From: Monodelphis domestica
Taxonomy: Eukaryota > Chordata > Mammalia > Didelphimorphia > Didelphidae
Direction: 5' to 3'
NCBI RefSeq assembly: GCF_027887165.1
Contig: NC_077227.1
Coordinates: 75,386,305 to 75,450,304 of the forward strand
DNA length: 64,000 bases
The position numbers were made by a program, and so were the translations under genes. Below the pieces are notes generated by a model. The model was not told the origin of the DNA. It searched no databases and worked only from the letters and a program-made list of their open reading frames with translations. Below are positions 31,841 to 42,639 of the stretch, piece by piece (the stretch's first letter is position 1; the number at the start of each line of letters is the position of its first letter).

Positions 31841-33303
31841 GTTTGATGGGAAAGGACCAGGAAAGGACTGCCTTGGAATTAGTGAGAGAGATGACCAGTC
31901 TGGCAGGAGGCACAGGTTTGGTCCTCTGGTGTCATCGTTTTAGGAATGCTTATAAAAGTTATAACAGGTTCTCATGTCCACAAGGCATCAACTTAGCCTC
32001 GAGAAATGGAAGGGATTTTTTTGAGATCAGACAAGTCGTTTTTATAGGTGAGAGATGAGTCAATTCACTATAGCGAAATGAGTCGTGTTACGGAGCCATT
32101 ATGTTTGACAGAAATCACTCTAAGGTGGTGGTGAGGATGGGCGGCAATCCAGGAACTTTTTTGTAGGTAGGAACTTTTCTCTTGATCTCAGTTTTCCACT
32201 GGAGAAATTGAATTTTGGAGAAAGGAAGTGTTGTCCAAGATAACCAAAGTCAAGTTACAGAACCAGCCAAGAATAGATACTAGGAGACTGATTCCAAGGC
32301 CGGGAAGTATCTGTTAGATCACATCACTTAAATCTGTAAGGACAGCTTATTTAATGGTTCTCATTCCTTTTGGTCTTATTTACAGTTTCTTACACAGTTA
32401 ATCTGTGATTTTGATTAGCAAAAGAAACTTCAGGGAGAAGAATGTTGATCTCATAGCCAGCCAGTCAAATTGTGGCTGAAAATACCTCACCCAATGGGGT
32501 AATAGTCACTTTAAATGGAACTAGGTTAAGTGGTAAAATTATCTTCCTTAATTTTCCTCCACTCCTACTTGTACATTGCATCCTATTTCCTGTATGTCCC
32601 AGTAGGGAAAAATATTGTTTTATGCTTGGATATTATGGTATACTGAAAAATTGACATTCTACCTTTATGTTCCATTTTATTCATTTCAATAATTTAAAAT
32701 CTAGTATTACAAAAGAATAAAGTCTTCAAAGTCTGAACTAAAACAATTGTTAGAATAAGCATATAGTGGTTAAAAGTTTTTTCTTAACAATTAGTGATTT
32801 CTTTGGAACTATAACTTGATGGTAGCACTTACATTTGAGTTAAGGAGTTCTTTAATTTGCCCTCTGTATAGCTGAATTATAGAGAGCATTAATGAAGAGA
32901 TTAAGTTTATTCATTATTTTACCTAAAGACTGATACTTAGAAAGGACTGGAGATAGCACATCTATCCCAACCTCCTCATTTTACAGATAAGAAAAGTCCT
33001 GGAAAAATCATATGAGACTGATGTGAACCTTAAAATGAGGTATTTTTTTTTTAATCTTCACAATCAACTAAACCAAGGAAGTAAGTTATATCATCTCTGT
33101 TCTTCAGTTTCCCTATCCGTAAAGTAAACTAGATTATTTTAAGTTCCTTCCTCTAAAATTCCATGATTCTCTCATATAAATGGAAGTATGTAGCCAATTT
33201 TTAAAAGATTATTGTAGTTACAAAAATAGAATTGAGCATTTTAATATGGTGGAATAGATAAGAAAATGGTTTTTTTTTTGTTGTTTTGATTGGTGTGTGA
33301 ATA
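31841..33303. other. Intron 1, largely unrecognised
   Basis: Intronic AT-rich sequence with a weak MIR fragment near 32940-33010 and otherwise no recognised repeat. Short ORFs only. Confidence 0.35.
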
Positions 33304-33631
33304 CAGAAATGGTGTCAAACTAATTGAAAAGAGGATCCTCACCACAGCATATTGATTTTTGTTTATTTTCATCCCAAACTATGCATTTTAGCATACTGGA
33401 TTCATTCTATTATCTAAAAGCCCCAGACAGCTGATGGATAGAAGTCTAATAATGTGGCTTTATTTGTATGATTGAGGTGGGTGGGTGTCAGGGACTCAGC
33501 CTTTCCTTGTTAATGATGTCTGATTGTCACTTTTCAGCCCATTTATAAGTTATGAAGTTTCAGTCTCATGCCACAGATTCTCCAGAGCAAGTACACTAGA
33601 ATTTAAGGATTGCCATGGTCAACATGTTGAC

Positions 33632-34051
33632 AGTCCTCAGGTTATTTAGTTGGGAGTCTGAAACCCCAGGTTTAGACCTTGTCACAGGAGAGTTTTCTCC
33701 CTGAGGGAAGGTCCTACTTCACTGGTCTCAGGCTAACAATAGACATCCACTTCAGGTGCGAGCCCAGGTGGAAGCTAATCCCAAACCCAAGTTGAGTGAC
33801 TCTTCCTCTCCAGAAGCCTTTCCCAGTATATCACACCCTCCTTCCGAGGATCGAACTTGGGCTCTTCAACTTGCAAGACTGATGTGCTGACTATAGCGCC
33901 AGAGTCACTCAATTTTGGTTTGGGATTAGCTCCCACCTGAAGTCTATTGTTAGCCTGAGAACAGTGAAGTGGGACCTTCCCTCAGGGAGAAAACTCTCCT
34001 GTGACAAGGTCTAAACCTGGGGTTTCAGACTCCCAACTAAACCTGGGGACT
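33632..34051. repeat. Long inverted repeat (about 150-170 bp arms)
   Basis: The left arm 33632-33803 pairs with the right arm 33901-34051. About 68 consecutive bases match perfectly, from TAGTTGGGAGTCTG through the GAGAGTTTTCTCCC block, and two or three mismatches occur in the next 30. The left arm has an extra segment of about 16 bp near 33750-33770. A 14-bp palindrome, GTCAACATGTTGAC, sits at 33618-33631 directly outside the left arm. Confidence 0.9.
33843..33900 (-). other. tRNA-like sequence in hairpin loop
   Basis: The minus strand reads an A-box-like TGGCGCTATAGTC, then ATCAGTCTTGCAAGTTGA (an anticodon-arm-like stem with loop CTTGCAA), then a B box AGTTCGATCC. The order and spacing resemble a tRNA, most like elongator tRNA-Met apart from the anticodon. 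The acceptor stem is not convincing, so I treat it as a tRNA-derived relic rather than a tRNA gene. Confidence 0.5.
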
Positions 34052-34929
34052 TTTACATTCCCCATTGACACCACCAACTCAAGTTGATGAGTTTTGCAAT
34101 AAGCATAATTTAGAGCAAACTCAGAACAGGTGGAGGGGTTCACTCCCCTTCCCAGCGTGTTATAGTGGAAAAAGTTATAGTGGAAAAAGCCTTGAGTCTG
34201 AATGAAGTCAGAGGAACTTGGTTCAAAGACGCACAGCATATTGATTTAGAAAACCAGAAGTTAACGTGTGTTCTAGTGTATTATTTATTTTGTTAAATAT
34301 TTTCTATTTATATTTTAATCTGGTTTGGGCCTTAGGAAATGTTTGACCCCTCTGATGTACATAATGGATAGTATCTGACTTGGAAGGATATGCCCTACAG
34401 TGCAACAAAAGATGCCTTCTGTGAGGTATTTGAGGAACTTTGCCTCCCAGGAGAAATGGTAAAGGTATCTAAATGAGTATTAGTGAGTATTTTGTAGTGT
34501 ATGCAAATCTATCTGCTATAGAAATGCAGTTTTATAAACTCTGTTACCCACTTGCCATATGTGTACCATTCTCTTTTTTCCATTTCTTTTTATAGAAACA
34601 TAACTACAGTCCAGTTCTCATACAGAGGCAATGGCAGTTCCCTCATTTGCTTTTTTATAGATCTGAATCTTGAGGAACAAGGTATTAAGCCTCTAATCCT
34701 TATAGGTGACTCATGTTCTATGTTGTATGTTTTCTGTCATTTCCTATCAGATTTAACTTTTGCCATGATATGGAAAGTTTTTAGAATGGAATCATAAAGC
34801 TTCTCCTTTATCCCAATAGATTCCACTCTTTAAAAAATATGACCATTTATCAGAATTTTGAAGGATAAACAGAATTGAACTCTTTCATCTTTAGTATCCG
34901 TATAGTTCCACAATAGCAAGTAAGTAGTT

Positions 34930-35080
34930 CATTCATTCAACAGTATTTATTAGGAGCCTAATACAATATGCCAGGCTCTGTGGGAAACAGAGTTGAACTA
35001 TAGAGGATTCCTACCTTAAAGGAATTTATGTTCAAAGTAGATAAAAAATGTTTAACTTAAATGCTGACATTTTACTGACA
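34930..35080 (-). mobile_element. L2 3' end fragment
   Basis: 'cattcattcaacagtattta', 'atgccaggctctgtgggaaa' and 'aaaggaatttatgttcaaag'. Confidence 0.55.
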
Positions 35081-35409
35081 TTGAAATATAACATCTAAAT
35101 TAGTGCCCTCCAGAGATTTTTAAATTTTCTCACTAGTTCTGAAATGATTACTTTGATATTTCATTGATTTATGATTTCCTTCTCCCACTATAGATCCCAT
35201 CTCTAGCTCTTAGTATAGATAGCTTCATTAGTTGCTATGAGAGGGAATTATATCTGCTGATGAGTCTATCCAAAGTAAGCTCTATTTGTCCAGGCTGACA
35301 GTGCTGGGAAGCCTGTTGAGAATGGGAGTGAGAAGAAGAGGGGAAGATGACCATCTGCCAACACCGTAAGAGAATGGCGTCTCAGAAGGAGGCTGCATGA
35401 GGCCATTGT

Positions 35410-35800
35410 CATTCCTTGATGCTTTGTGCGCAGTCATCAAGCATTTATTAAGCACCTCCTGTGTGCCAGACACTGAGGTATTGGGAATATAAATGGACAA
35501 GTAAGAACTCTAGCCCTTGCTCTCCCAAGTCCCAGCAGGTTCAGGTGACGTAGGAGAGCATTCCAGGGGTAGGGAACAGCAGCCTATGTAAAGGCCTTTA
35601 TGTCTGGGAAAGAGCAGACCTATTTGGCTGTGGTGTAGAATAAATGAAAGGGAATAATGGGGTAGCATCATCCTGGAAAGACAGGATGGAACCAAGTTGT
35701 AGAGGGCTTTCGGTGCCAAACAGGAGTTTGTGTTGCCTCCAAAGTACCATTTTCCTGATCTCTTCCAACCTTTGGAATGCCATTCTGGCCTTTGTTTCAC
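35410..35800 (-). mobile_element. L2 LINE fragment
   Basis: 'catttattaagcacctcctg', GTGCCAGACACTGAGGTATT, GAGAGCATTCCAGGGGTAGG and 'agagggctttcggtgcc' follow the reverse L2 order. Confidence 0.7.
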
Positions 35801-36780
35801 AATTCCCGATTAGTGTTTGGGATTAGTTGCCCAGGTGAACTATTTGAATTGACCTACACACAGCATTCTATTTATGCTTTTAAATCATGGCTTAGATCCA
35901 TGATGGTGAATTTATGGCACATGCGCCAAAGATGGCAAGCAGAGGCCTCACTGTGGGTATGCACACCGTTACCCACCAGAGTTAGTTACTAGAAAGGCAT
36001 AGGGACTCAAGCACTACTCCCTGCCCCTCTGCCCAGCAGCCCAATGGAAGTTCTTCTTCCCTCCCCTGAGCACAGAGCTCAGGTCACTCACTCCCCTCTC
36101 TTTCTTCTTCCCCTGACTGGGATAAGGAGGCGAGGTCAATTAGACTATGCCCTTCCCACCTACCCAGGGGAGTTCTTTTCCTCTCTGTTCCTTAATTGCT
36201 CCCAATCTTAGTTTCCTGTTTGGTACATTTACTTAGAGAATCTAAGAATTTTACTTCTTGTGCAAACATTCCACTCCCCAATGGAAGCTCAAAATGGAAC
36301 TTAGTTCCATAGGTCCAGACTACTGTTTGGCATTGACTGGATCAAATTCAAGTAGCATACTTAACAAAACCTAGTGGTTGCCTTGTTTTTTTTGTTGTTT
36401 TTTTTTTGCTTTTTTAAAAGATCTCTCTTGTTTTTATGCCACCTTTATTTCCAGAGAGCCTCCTTCCCATCTTTCTCCAGGAAGCCATCCTATGGAATAA
36501 AGAATTAAATAAAGATAAAATGGGGAAAACAGTTTTGCCAAATCAACCAGCATATCACTTGAGTATGGCAACATATGCAGTATCCTGTACCTATAAACCC
36601 ATCCTCTGCAGAGAGGGAAAGATGCATATTTTTCTCATAGTTTCTTTAAGGCCAAATTTTTTGATCATTGAAAGTAGTGTTCAGGTTCGGATTTTTGTTC
36701 TTTCTAACATCTTACTTAACCCTAGATGGTAGTGCTATCATTATCTTTGAGGAAATTGAGACAGAGGTTAAGTGACTTGT
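35801..36780. other. Intron 1, mostly unrecognised
   Basis: About 1 kb with a T-rich run near 36388-36415 and no recognised exon. The ORF at 36436-36732 (98 codons) has no domain I know. Confidence 0.35.
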
Positions 36781-36789
36781 TCAGGGTCA

Positions 36790-37558
36790 TACAACTAATA
36801 AGTTTTTTTAAAAAGATTTTTGGAAAAATTTATTTAATTAATTTATAATATTTTCCCATCTCAATGCAATGCCCCTGAACAACCTGCAGGGACCAAGGAG
36901 AAAAAAAACACTACCCACAAACAGGACAAATGGTGGAAGTAAAAACACGGAGGAAGGACAACAGCTTGACTACAGGGGTAGAGGGGATATGAATGAGGAG
37001 AGACTCTGAATGAACACCCTACTATGGAAACCAATAGCATGGAAATGGGCTCTGGTTGAGGAAGCATGTGATACCCAGAGGAATCGCGCATCACCAATGG
37101 GAGGGGTGGAGGAGTGGAGGAGAGGAAAAAAAAAAAGGTGATCTTTGTTTCTAATGAATAACGTTGGAAAATGACCAAATAAAATTTAAAAAGAAAAGAA
37201 AAGAAAAAAACAAAAAAAGAAAAAAAATAAAGTTCAATGAAGGATCAAAAAAAAATAATATTTTCCCACGTTTACAAGATTTGTGTTCTTTCCCTCCTCT
37301 TCTGCCACTCCCCTCCCGTAGCTGATGCGCGATTCCACTGGGTTTTACTTGTATCCTAGATCAGAACCTATTTCCATGTTATTCATGTTTGTACTAGCTT
37401 GATCATTTAGAGTCTATATCCCCAATCATATCCCCATCAACCCTTGTGATCAAACAGTTGTTTTTATTCTGTGTTTCTATTCCCACAGTTCTTCCTCTGA
37501 ATGTGGATAGTGTTCTTTCTCCTAAGTCTTTCAGAATTGTCCTGGATCATTGCACAGC
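36790..37558 (-). mobile_element. L1 3' UTR, split by a younger L1
   Basis: The T-rich start 'aaaaatttatttaattaatt' and ATATTTTCCCA lie left of the insert. On the right it continues with CGTTTACAAGATTTGTGTTC, CCACTGGGTTTTACTTGTAT and 'aattgtcctggatcattgca'. Confidence 0.75.
36859..37254 (+). mobile_element. L1 3' UTR insertion with target-site duplication
   Basis: The insert starts in the L1 3' UTR (CAATGCAATGCCCCTGAACA) and ends in a long mixed A-rich tail. The flanks ATAATATTTTCCCA (36845-36858 and 37255-37268) are identical. It is the same subfamily as 21915-22980. Confidence 0.85.
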
Positions 37559-37830
37559 TAATAAGTTTCTGAGGCTGAATTGGAATTCACATTTTCCTGA
37601 TTCCGGGCTTAACTCCTGATTCATTGTGGTACCTCACCGTCTCAGCTTTTTATATTGTATGCTGGCTTCCTGATTTTGCTTATTTGACTGTATTAGTTGA
37701 AATGAGATAGCATGCATAAAATGTTTTGCCAAACTTAAAGCATTGTAAATACTGGCTGTTATATAGGTCTTCCATATTTCTCCATATTCATTTTTTCTTA
37801 TATCACAATAATAGTTACCTTCATGCATAG

Positions 37831-38476
37831 TGTAAAGGAAAATTTTAGCGTTGTGACCTAAACTATATTAATTATTGGTTGCCATGGGATATCCCAAATA
37901 AAATACCCAAGACAGCTGGAAATTTATGGTGATTTTAATTAATATAGAGGAAAGAAATTAAGGAGAAGGGAGAGGGAAAAGGTGTAGGATTTCTCCTGCC
38001 TGGCCTGTGCCAGGAGGAAGATTAGAGGCTTATAGGAAGATAAAGTTTAGAGAGTAAAGGAGAAGGGAATCAGCCTGAACTCCAAGAGGGCTCAGCTAAG
38101 ATGCCTGAACCTGAATTAGCTCAAGGGCAAACTCACCACCAAAACCTACACAAATAGCTGCCACCATGCCAAGATGTTCGAACGCTTAGCATGCTGCCAG
38201 CCAGAGCCACCTCTCCTGGGAAAGAAGCCAAAGAGAGGAAATGACGCAAAATATATGGACAGTTGTACATCACTTTCCTGCATCTCAGTTGTACCAATGG
38301 TAGCTTAGCTTGACTTAGGACAGTCCAGGGGTCTGTCAGCTGTTTCTGCATATGTCTGTTAAAGGCCATCCTCCTGAATACTTAATCCTTAAGTATGGGT
38401 ATAGACATTTCTGATTTTGTTAGAGAAAGTATCTTCGTTGTTACAATCAGGAGATAGCGAAATCCAATCTTCACAA
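37831..38476 (-). mobile_element. Solo LTR, minus strand
   Basis: The 646-bp unit begins TGTAAAGG and ends TCTTCACA on the + strand. It is flanked by ATAG on both sides (37827-37830 and 38477-38480). It aligns with the LTRs at 12722 and 50548. Confidence 0.75.
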
Positions 38477-38484
38477 TAGTTTAT

Positions 38485-38696
38485 TTAGTTGTTTTTTAAA
38501 AACCCTTACCTTACATCTTAGAACCAATACTATGTATTAGTTCCAAGGCAGAAGAGTGGTAAAGGCTAAGCAATGGGGGTTAAGTGACTAGCCCAGGGGC
38601 ACACAGTGAGGAAGTGTCTGAAGCCAGATTTGAACCTAGGATCTCCCTTCTCTAGTCCTGTCTCTCAATCCACTGAGCCACCCAGCTGATCCCCAT
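38485..38696 (-). mobile_element. Marsupial tRNA-derived SINE
   Basis: 'aacccttaccttacatctta', GTTAAGTGACTAGCCCAGGG and GAGCCACCCAGCTGATCC. Confidence 0.85.
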
Positions 38697-38819
38697 CACA
38701 GTTTATTTAGCCTCATGCCAGTTAGCATCTATACTGTTTCCAGGTCTTTTATACTACAAAAAAGTGTGTCTATGAAGATTTGGGTGTATATAGGTAGGAC
38801 CTTTCTATTTTTGACCTTG

Positions 38820-38825
<6 letters not shown>

Positions 38826-38866
<41 letters not shown>
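38826..38866. repeat. (TA)n microsatellite
   Basis: About 20 uninterrupted TA units. Confidence 0.95.
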
Positions 38867-38868
<2 letters not shown>

Positions 38869-39614
38869 CCATGGGATCTCTGGGTAGATGTAATCCTAAT
38901 TAAAAAAAACAACAAAATGCAAGGAATTTTTTTAAACTATGTCAGTCTGAGAGTACTTCCATTGGACTAAATAGTGAAGAGTGAAAATTGTTTCTATAAG
39001 GAAATGATTTTGAATGTTCATACACAAAATGGGGAACAGGAGTAGTCCACTGAGAAGAAATCAATAAAGAAAGAAGCAGCAGCAGGCTTTGGGCTTTTAC
39101 CATTATTCTTTTAATCTTTCTTTTCTGTCTAGTTATTTGTCTTCTTTCTGAACTTCTTGTAACACCAGAAGTTGCTAAACAACCATTTTTCTTCTTGCTA
39201 GATGCTATCATTTCCTTCTGCCATCTCTTTTCTTTTCTTCTCACATTAATATCTGATTCAGAGTATCTTTATTCCCTGAGAAATCTGAATTCCTTTAAGG
39301 TATGTTACAAACTATTTTTTGAGTTTTATAATACTTTTCCTTATATTAAAAGAGACTATAAATCTCGCTGTTACACCAGTTTAATTGCTAATTTAAATTA
39401 GTCTGAAGATTTCTCAGAGTCTGATGTAAAACTATGAGGCTCTAGCTCTGGACAAGGAATGAAATGGATTAGAGTTTTTAGGCTCTTTTTCTTTTCTTTT
39501 TGCATTCATACAATATATTCTTATATTTTTGTTGTGCTTGAGATGTGGGGGGGAAAGGGACACGAAGAGCTCTCATGTGGAAGAGGGACTAGATTTATGC
39601 TTATTACCATCCTT
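38867..39614. other. Intron 1, nothing recognised
   Basis: AT-rich with no clear repeat. The 100-codon minus-strand ORF at 38942-39244 is low complexity (Lys/Arg-rich) and unsupported. Confidence 0.35.
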
Positions 39615-40250
39615 CCTTCCCCCAGACCCCTAGCCTAGGAGGCATCCTGGACTCTTCACTAACTCTCACCCCTTATATGCAAGCTGTTATCAAGGCCTTT
39701 CTCACCTTTGTCCCCTTCTCTCCTCCAACCCTGCCTCCACTCTAGTAGAGGCCCTCATCACTTCCTGACCTAGTTATTGAGATAGCCTGCTTATAGAGCT
39801 GAATGCCTCAAGCCTGCCCCCGCTGGAGCCCTTCCTCCACTCAGTCACCAAAGTGATTTTCCTAAAGTTTGGCTCTGACCAAATCACCCCTTACTCAGTA
39901 AATTCCAGTGGTTCCCTGTCACTTCTAAGATGAAACAGAAATACTGTTTGGCATACAAAGCCCTTTATAATACACCTCCCCATTTCCAGTCTTCTGCCCC
40001 CTACATCTCACCCTTCCATCCACCCCCATGTCCTCTTCAGTCCAGTGACACTGGCTTCCTTGCTGGTCCTTGAACAGGTTACTGCATCTCCTCTTCTGGG
40101 AATTTTCACTGGCTGACTCCAGTGCCTGGCATGCTCCCATTTCCCCCCCTCTGTTTCATGATGTCTTCCCCATTAGATGGTGAGCTCCTTTGTATCTCTC
40201 ACTTGGCACATGTCTAGCACAGAGCGGGCACTTAAATGCTTATTGACACT
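39615..40250 (+). mobile_element. L2 LINE 3' end, well preserved
   Basis: 'ctgaccaaatcaccccttac', 'cagtgacactggcttccttg' followed by CTGGTCCTTGAACA, 'attttcactggctgactcca', and 'gatggtgagctcctttgtat' in order. Confidence 0.8.
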
Positions 40251-41185
40251 ATTTCTGCTGTGAAATCCAGTTTCAGGAAACACAGGAAAGCAGAGTAGCA
40301 GAAAAAGCATGATTATTCTTGGGAATAGGTGCTTCTGGCTACCAAGTGCTGAGGGCTGGGCGACTTGAAGCACATTATTGAGCCGTGCTGATCCTTAGTT
40401 TCCTCTTCTGTAAAAGAAGGTCCCTGGATTCATTTCTCTCAGAGGTTCTGTACTTGAGAGCATAAATGGAGGACTGTGTTTTAAGAGACTCAGAGTAAGA
40501 AGTTATAACTCAAAATGTGGAAAGATGCCAGTTCATATCATATATCACTAAATCTGTACATGCTGTGAACCCAACTTCTGGGTCATTCTGAGGTGTGAAG
40601 AATGATGACAGCCAAAGGCAATTCTGGTTTAAGATAAAAACTCATTTGCAAAACCTTAGGGAGAAAGATGATAGAAGATGGAGAAGTATAAAGAAGAAAC
40701 AGTGGAGGGTAAAACCATAAAAAAAGGTTTGGCAAGAGGCTTAGCTAAGTAAAGATGTCTCCAAGGGCACTGAAGGGTGAAAAAGCAAGAGAACAAATGG
40801 AAGAAAATTATCTGCAGAGATTGTTTAAACAAACGTCTTCACAAAACAGTAAAGTATTTGTACTCTAATCACAGAAGAAGACAGGTTAGGCCAAATGTAA
40901 CTAGAGGAAATCTATGTGGAAGATGAAGAAATATGAAGGCATTACAGCATCAATTTATGTATCTGGTAGGGGGAAGAGAACATTTTATGGGTTTGGGAAA
41001 AAATAAAACTTTATTAATATTTCCAAAAGGCAACATCATTAATTTTTGGCCTATATATTCATTTTCCCCATTTATATAAAGATTGATTTGTGGAAATAAT
41101 CTACATGTGCATTGAAGATGTCTTTGATTAGGGTATTAGTTGATAATAGGCAGGACTTTTAAAGTGATTTACCACTGTAGACAAC
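40251..41185. other. Intron 1, nothing recognised
   Basis: A weak MIR-like CCTCTTCTGTAAAAGAAGG at about 40400, otherwise no recognised element. Confidence 0.35.
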
Positions 41186-41391
41186 TTTTTTTTAACCTTT
41201 ATCTTCTGTCTTAGGATCAGTCTGGTGTAATGGTTCCAAGACAGAAGAGTGATAAGAGCTAGGTAATTGGGGGTTAAGTGACTTGCCCAGGGTCACACAG
41301 CTGGGAAGTATATGAGGTCAGATTTGAATTTAAGGCCTCCCATCTCTAAGCCTGCCTCTCAATCCACTGAGAGCCACCTAGCTGCCCCCAG
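41186..41391 (-). mobile_element. Marsupial tRNA-derived SINE
   Basis: A T-run, GTTAAGTGACTTGCCCAGGG and GAGCCACCTAGCTGCCCC. Confidence 0.85.
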
Positions 41392-42417
41392 TAGAGCCCT
41401 AAGAAAGCATTCAGAAATGTGTTTAATTGCCAGATTCAGCCTTATAATAATATCATTACAAACATGCTGGTGGTACATCATAGTCCTCCAAATGAGTAGT
41501 AGCATTACAGTTCATATGCCATATATAAAATATCTGCGAACTTCAATTTCATTATATTTTAAAAGTCAATCCTGAGTTACAAGTTAGTTTAAACCAGATA
41601 TTTTAACAACTTAACAGAATACCCTTATCTCTATCTAAACTCTTCTTTGCACTAGAGTAGTGGAGGTTGCTTGAGTAAACATGGAAAGATCACCTACGCT
41701 ACAAAATGTGATGATTCTCTTTACTCTAGATTATTATACAAGAAAGCACAATGAATGGCCTTTCAGTTATTGAAAAGCAGTATTTCAACCAAATCATTGT
41801 AATTAGATTGTTTACCACTTGGAAAATTAGGGAATTTAAACCAGAAATGTCTACTTTTGTTTTAATCAGAGGACCTGCTTCAGCCTTTGCCTTTGGACAA
41901 GCTCAAGCATATTGGTTAACATATGGGATTTTGCAAATGAAAGATAAGTTTTTTCCCCCTAAAACATATCATGGGTTAAAGTCATATGAGACTATTAAGT
42001 AGATGGTCCTCATTATTTAATAAATTAAAGATGCTAATAAATTTTAAAAGCATTTATATTGAGATGGAGAAGACTTCCTTTGATAAAAATAGTTGAACTC
42101 AATTAACTCAACCAAATGCTAAACTAATCAAAATTTTTAAAAGAAACAAAAAAGTGTGAGAACGTGGTTGTTGCTGAAATTGTAGCAAAATAGGGGAAAA
42201 AAATCATTAATTTAAACACAATCTTCCCTCATCTACCTAATTCCTAAAATTTTTAAAGCGATTCATAATTAAGTTTTCTAATTGATGTAACCAACATGAA
42301 GATAGAGTATACAATAAAAAGAATCTCAAACTTTTTCTTGGTAACATAAGGCAAAAGACAACTATTCATTGGTAACTTTCTTGGAGATAATTTGATAGTC
42401 TATGCTATTTGCCTATT
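41392..42417. other. Intron 1, nothing recognised
   Basis: AT-rich. The 83-codon ORF at 41751-42002 looks less biased than others but has no family I recognise and no splice context. Confidence 0.35.
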
Positions 42418-42611
42418 TTAAAAATCTTCACCTTCTGTCTTAGAATCATTACTATGTATCAATTCCAAGTTAGAAGAGTACTAAAGACTAGGCAATTGGG
42501 TATAAGTGACTTGCCCAGGGTCACACAGAAGGAAGTGTCTAAGGCCAAATTTGAATCTAAGACCTCCTAGTTCTTGGCCTGGCTCTCTATTGAGACAGCT
42601 AGCTGCCCCTT
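42418..42611 (-). mobile_element. Marsupial tRNA-derived SINE
   Basis: 'atcttcaccttctgtcttag', AGTGACTTGCCCAGGGTCAC and CAGCTAGCTGCCCC. Confidence 0.8.
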
Positions 42612-42639
42612 TTTGCTGCCTTCTTTAAAAAAACATTTT

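Larger units (their letters stand above)
33359..34231 (-). mobile_element. Unidentified retroposed insertion containing a long hairpin
   Basis: The insert is flanked by identical 16-bp copies of CACAGCATATTGATTT (33343-33358 and 34232-34247). Its left edge is T-rich with TTTATT (AATAAA on the minus strand), which fits a minus-strand polyadenylated RNA inserted by L1 machinery. The inside holds inverted arms 33632-33803 and 33901-34051 and a tRNA-like loop. I do not recognise the family. Alternatives are a composite SINE, or an LTR pair captured in inverted orientation. Confidence 0.65.
33304..34354. mobile_element. hAT-type element interrupted by an 873-bp insertion
   Basis: The left end CAGAAATGGTGTCAAACTAA and right end ATGTTTGACCCCTCTG correspond to the termini of the hAT copies at 2732-3299 and 53960-54133. 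The interior resumes at 'agaaaaccagaagttaac' and TTTTGTTAAATATTTTC after the insertion. Confidence 0.6.

Noticed and set aside
33843..33900. Functional tRNA gene
   Set aside because: No convincing acceptor stem, and it is embedded in a retroposed hairpin. A tRNA-derived relic is more likely.
34336..34458. Exon-like segment with an acceptor-like and a donor-like border and protein-like reading
   Set aside because: Its first part is the end of the hAT element, and the reading frame has an in-frame TAG. The remainder has no identifiable homology.
38826..38866. TA tract as a structured or functional element
   Set aside because: Ordinary dinucleotide microsatellite.
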